Assembly: GCA_029012525.1 (NCBI GenBank)
Contig: JAQXMG010000001.1
Span: 1-7,744, forward strand
Reading direction: 5' to 3'
DNA length: 7,744 bases
Origin: a bacterium
GTDB lineage: Bacteria; Bacillota_I; Bacilli_A; RF39; UBA660
Shown: positions 6,205 to 7,744 of the stretch, in pieces
How the letters are laid out: each line of letters opens with the position of its first letter
How positions within the stretch are numbered: position 1 is the stretch's first letter
Notes under the pieces: generated by a model
Told to the model about the DNA's origin: nothing
Database searches by the model: none
Seen by the model: only the letters and a program-made list of their open reading frames with translations
Program-made: the position numbers and the translations under genes

Positions 6205-7744
6205 ATGAAGTTTAGTGAAAAATTACAAACTTTAAGAAAAGAAAAAAAACTTTCCCAAGAACAGTTAGCAGATATGCTTGATGTATCAAGACAGTCAGTA
6301 TCAAAATGGGAATCAGGTCAAACTTATCCAGAAATGGATAAATTAATAGAATTATCAAAGATATTTAAATGTACTTTGGATGATTTGACTAATGATGATG
6401 TTAAAACAATTACATCAAAAGAAAAAGACAAAGGAAATATTAGCAACTTGGTTTACGGATTATTAGATTTAATAAAAAGAAGCTATGAAATGTTAAAGAA
6501 AATGACTTTTAAAAATATTTTAGGATGTATATTAGAAATGTTATTTGTAATAATTGCTTTAGTAATATTTCATAATGTAGTTGATTATATTTATTATCTA
6601 GGAGAAAATATTTTTATCTATTTGGGCGATGTATCTGGAATAATATGCAATATTTGGAATGCTCTTCTTGAAATTATTTATATAATATTATCAGTTATTA
6701 TATTTGTTTATATTTATAAAATAAGATATTTAGATAGATATGAAAAAATAGAAAAGATAGAAAAAGTAGAAGATAAAAATGATGTAGTAGATAATGTTAA
6801 AGAAGAAAAAAAATTAAAAAAAGAAGAAAAAGTTGTTATAAAACAAGAAAAATCATTTAAATTTTTAGATATTTTAGGTAGTGTTTTTATGTTTTTTGTT
6901 AAACTATTTATTTTATTTGTGTCAATTCCTTTCATTATTACTTTAGTAACTTTAGGAATGTTTCTTATTATATCTATTGTTTTACTTTTTAGTGGAGTAA
7001 CATATTTTGGAATATTTTTAGTAATAATTTCATCATTATTTCTTAATTTAGTATTTCTTTACATGGTTTATTATTTTATTTTTAATAAAAAAATTGATGT
7101 TAAAAAATCATTGATTGTTATTTTGTCTTCTCTTGTTTTATTTGGAATAGGAATAGGTATTAGTGCTATCGAAATAGCTAATACTAATTTTACTAATAAT
7201 GTATCAAGTATTGCTAAAGAAGAAAAAATAGAAAAGACATTTAAAATGAGTGATAATCTTGTTATTTATCCAAATTTTAATACTTATTATGAAATTGATG
7301 ATACTTTAAAAGACACCGTTAGAATAGAAGTATATTATTATGATAAATTTAATAAAGCAGAAATAAAAATGTTAAATAATAATATTTATATAGATAATAG
7401 TGTAATAGATAGTATTTCTTCAAAATATTTATGTAATATGGTTTTAACGGATTTAAAAACTAAAAATATTCACAATTATTATGTTTTAACTACAATTAAA
7501 GTTAAAGTAATAACATCAGGTGAAAATATGAAAACTTTAGATAATAATTTAAATAATATGAGATATGACGAAGAAATAAATTATTTTGAGGATAGAATTG
7601 ATGAATTACAGGAAGAATTAGAAGAAGTTTATTCTAACAAAGACAATTTAGAAGAAAGGATAAATGAATTAGAATATGAAAATAGTGAATTAAAGAATAA
7701 AATTAATTATTATAAAGAATCATTAAATAGTATTATCAATGAGT
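6205..7744 (+). CDS. XRE-type HTH protein with membrane segments and coiled coil, 3' end missing
   Basis: The frame is open from ATG 6205 to the window edge: 513 codons, no stop. Residues 1-62 are a clear XRE/Cro-type helix-turn-helix (KLSQEQLADMLDVSRQSVSKWE, helices at about 17-35), a DNA-binding domain. Then come hydrophobic segments at about 104-122 and 153-172, a highly charged cytoplasmic linker rich in Lys/Glu (173-217), and four more hydrophobic segments (about 223-247, 250-271, 272-293, 302-322). Residues 323-450 are polar with beta-strand character (TFKMSDNLVIYPNF, then TVRIEVYYYDKF). Residues 455-513 are a strong heptad coiled coil (RIDELQEELEEV, then LEERINELEYENSELKNKI) that continues off the window. 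With six membrane segments and a cytoplasmic HTH, the coiled coil would lie outside. I infer a membrane-bound one-component regulator sensing the envelope or surface. The membrane and outer parts loosely recall DUF1700 and DUF4097 proteins, but I cannot confirm this. Confidence 0.85.
   Translation, partial: MKFSEKLQTLRKEKKLSQEQLADMLDVSRQSVSKWESGQTYPEMDKLIELSKIFKCTLDDLTNDDVKTITSKEKDKGNISNLVYGLLDLIKRSYEMLKKMTFKNILGCILEMLFVIIALVIFHNVVDYIYYLGENIFIYLGDVSGIICNIWNALLEIIYIILSVIIFVYIYKIRYLDRYEKIEKIEKVEDKNDVVDNVKEEKKLKKEEKVVIKQEKSFKFLDILGSVFMFFVKLFILFVSIPFIITLVTLGMFLIISIVLLFSGVTYFGIFLVIISSLFLNLVFLYMVYYFIFNKKIDVKKSLIVILSSLVLFGIGIGISAIEIANTNFTNNVSSIAKEEKIEKTFKMSDNLVIYPNFNTYYEIDDTLKDTVRIEVYYYDKFNKAEIKMLNNNIYIDNSVIDSISSKYLCNMVLTDLKTKNIHNYYVLTTIKVKVITSGENMKTLDNNLNNMRYDEEINYFEDRIDELQEELEEVYSNKDNLEERINELEYENSELKNKINYYKESLNSIINE

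Noticed and set aside
6714..6935. Minus-strand open frame of 73 codons, Ser/Phe-rich
   Set aside because: It is the complement of the Lys/Glu-rich linker of the HTH protein (GAA/AAA codons read as TTC/TTT).
1..7744. Alternative genetic code with TGA as tryptophan
   Set aside because: All tryptophans I read are TGG and no in-frame TGA occurs in any gene, so there is no positive evidence; six stops (five TAA, one TAG) are too few to settle TGA use.

Overview
The window is a stretch of a very AT-rich, densely packed, low-GC Gram-positive chromosome. A threonine-type T-box riboswitch, an RNase J1-type nuclease and strong GGAGG-like ribosome binding sites point to Bacillota. The combination of extreme A+T content, Asn/Lys/Ile-rich proteins and a threonyl-tRNA synthetase without a TGS domain suggests an uncultured, streamlined Bacilli lineage (Mollicutes-like or RF39-like); this placement is inference. 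Every tryptophan codon I read is TGG. No gene here uses TGA, either internally or as a stop (stops are TAA five times and TAG once), so the standard code fits but TGA usage cannot be tested.

Layout. Positions 1-701 hold the 3' end of a gene for a secreted or surface protein: Ig-like modules followed by a 125-residue tail with 22 cysteines, built partly from a duplicated cysteine unit. Positions 702-973 carry a promoter and a T-box leader. Its specifier reads ACU (Thr), its antiterminator has a UGGU tRNA-end bulge, and it has a competing terminator. It controls a two-gene operon: an unrecognised 164-residue protein (974-1468) overlapping a TGS-less thrS (1461-3212) by 8 bp, closed by a terminator. 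A second operon with its own promoter follows: a membrane-anchored thioredoxin-fold protein lacking a CxxC motif (3316-3822), overlapping trmL (3815-4321) by 8 bp. It converges on rnjA (6018-4336, minus strand) at a hairpin that appears to terminate both directions and contains the rnjA stop codon. From a divergent promoter region (6019-6204) runs an XRE-type HTH gene whose protein continues into about six membrane segments, an extracytoplasmic domain and a long coiled coil. It leaves the window unfinished at 7744.

How the genes fit together. Most of the middle is translation and RNA metabolism: threonine charging, wobble-base methylation of tRNA, and RNA decay. The T-box links the unknown 164-residue protein to threonine starvation, making it the best candidate for an undescribed role. 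The two edges hold cell-surface or envelope-sensing proteins of unusual architecture. I see no CRISPR array, insertion sequence, phage gene, rRNA or tRNA gene.
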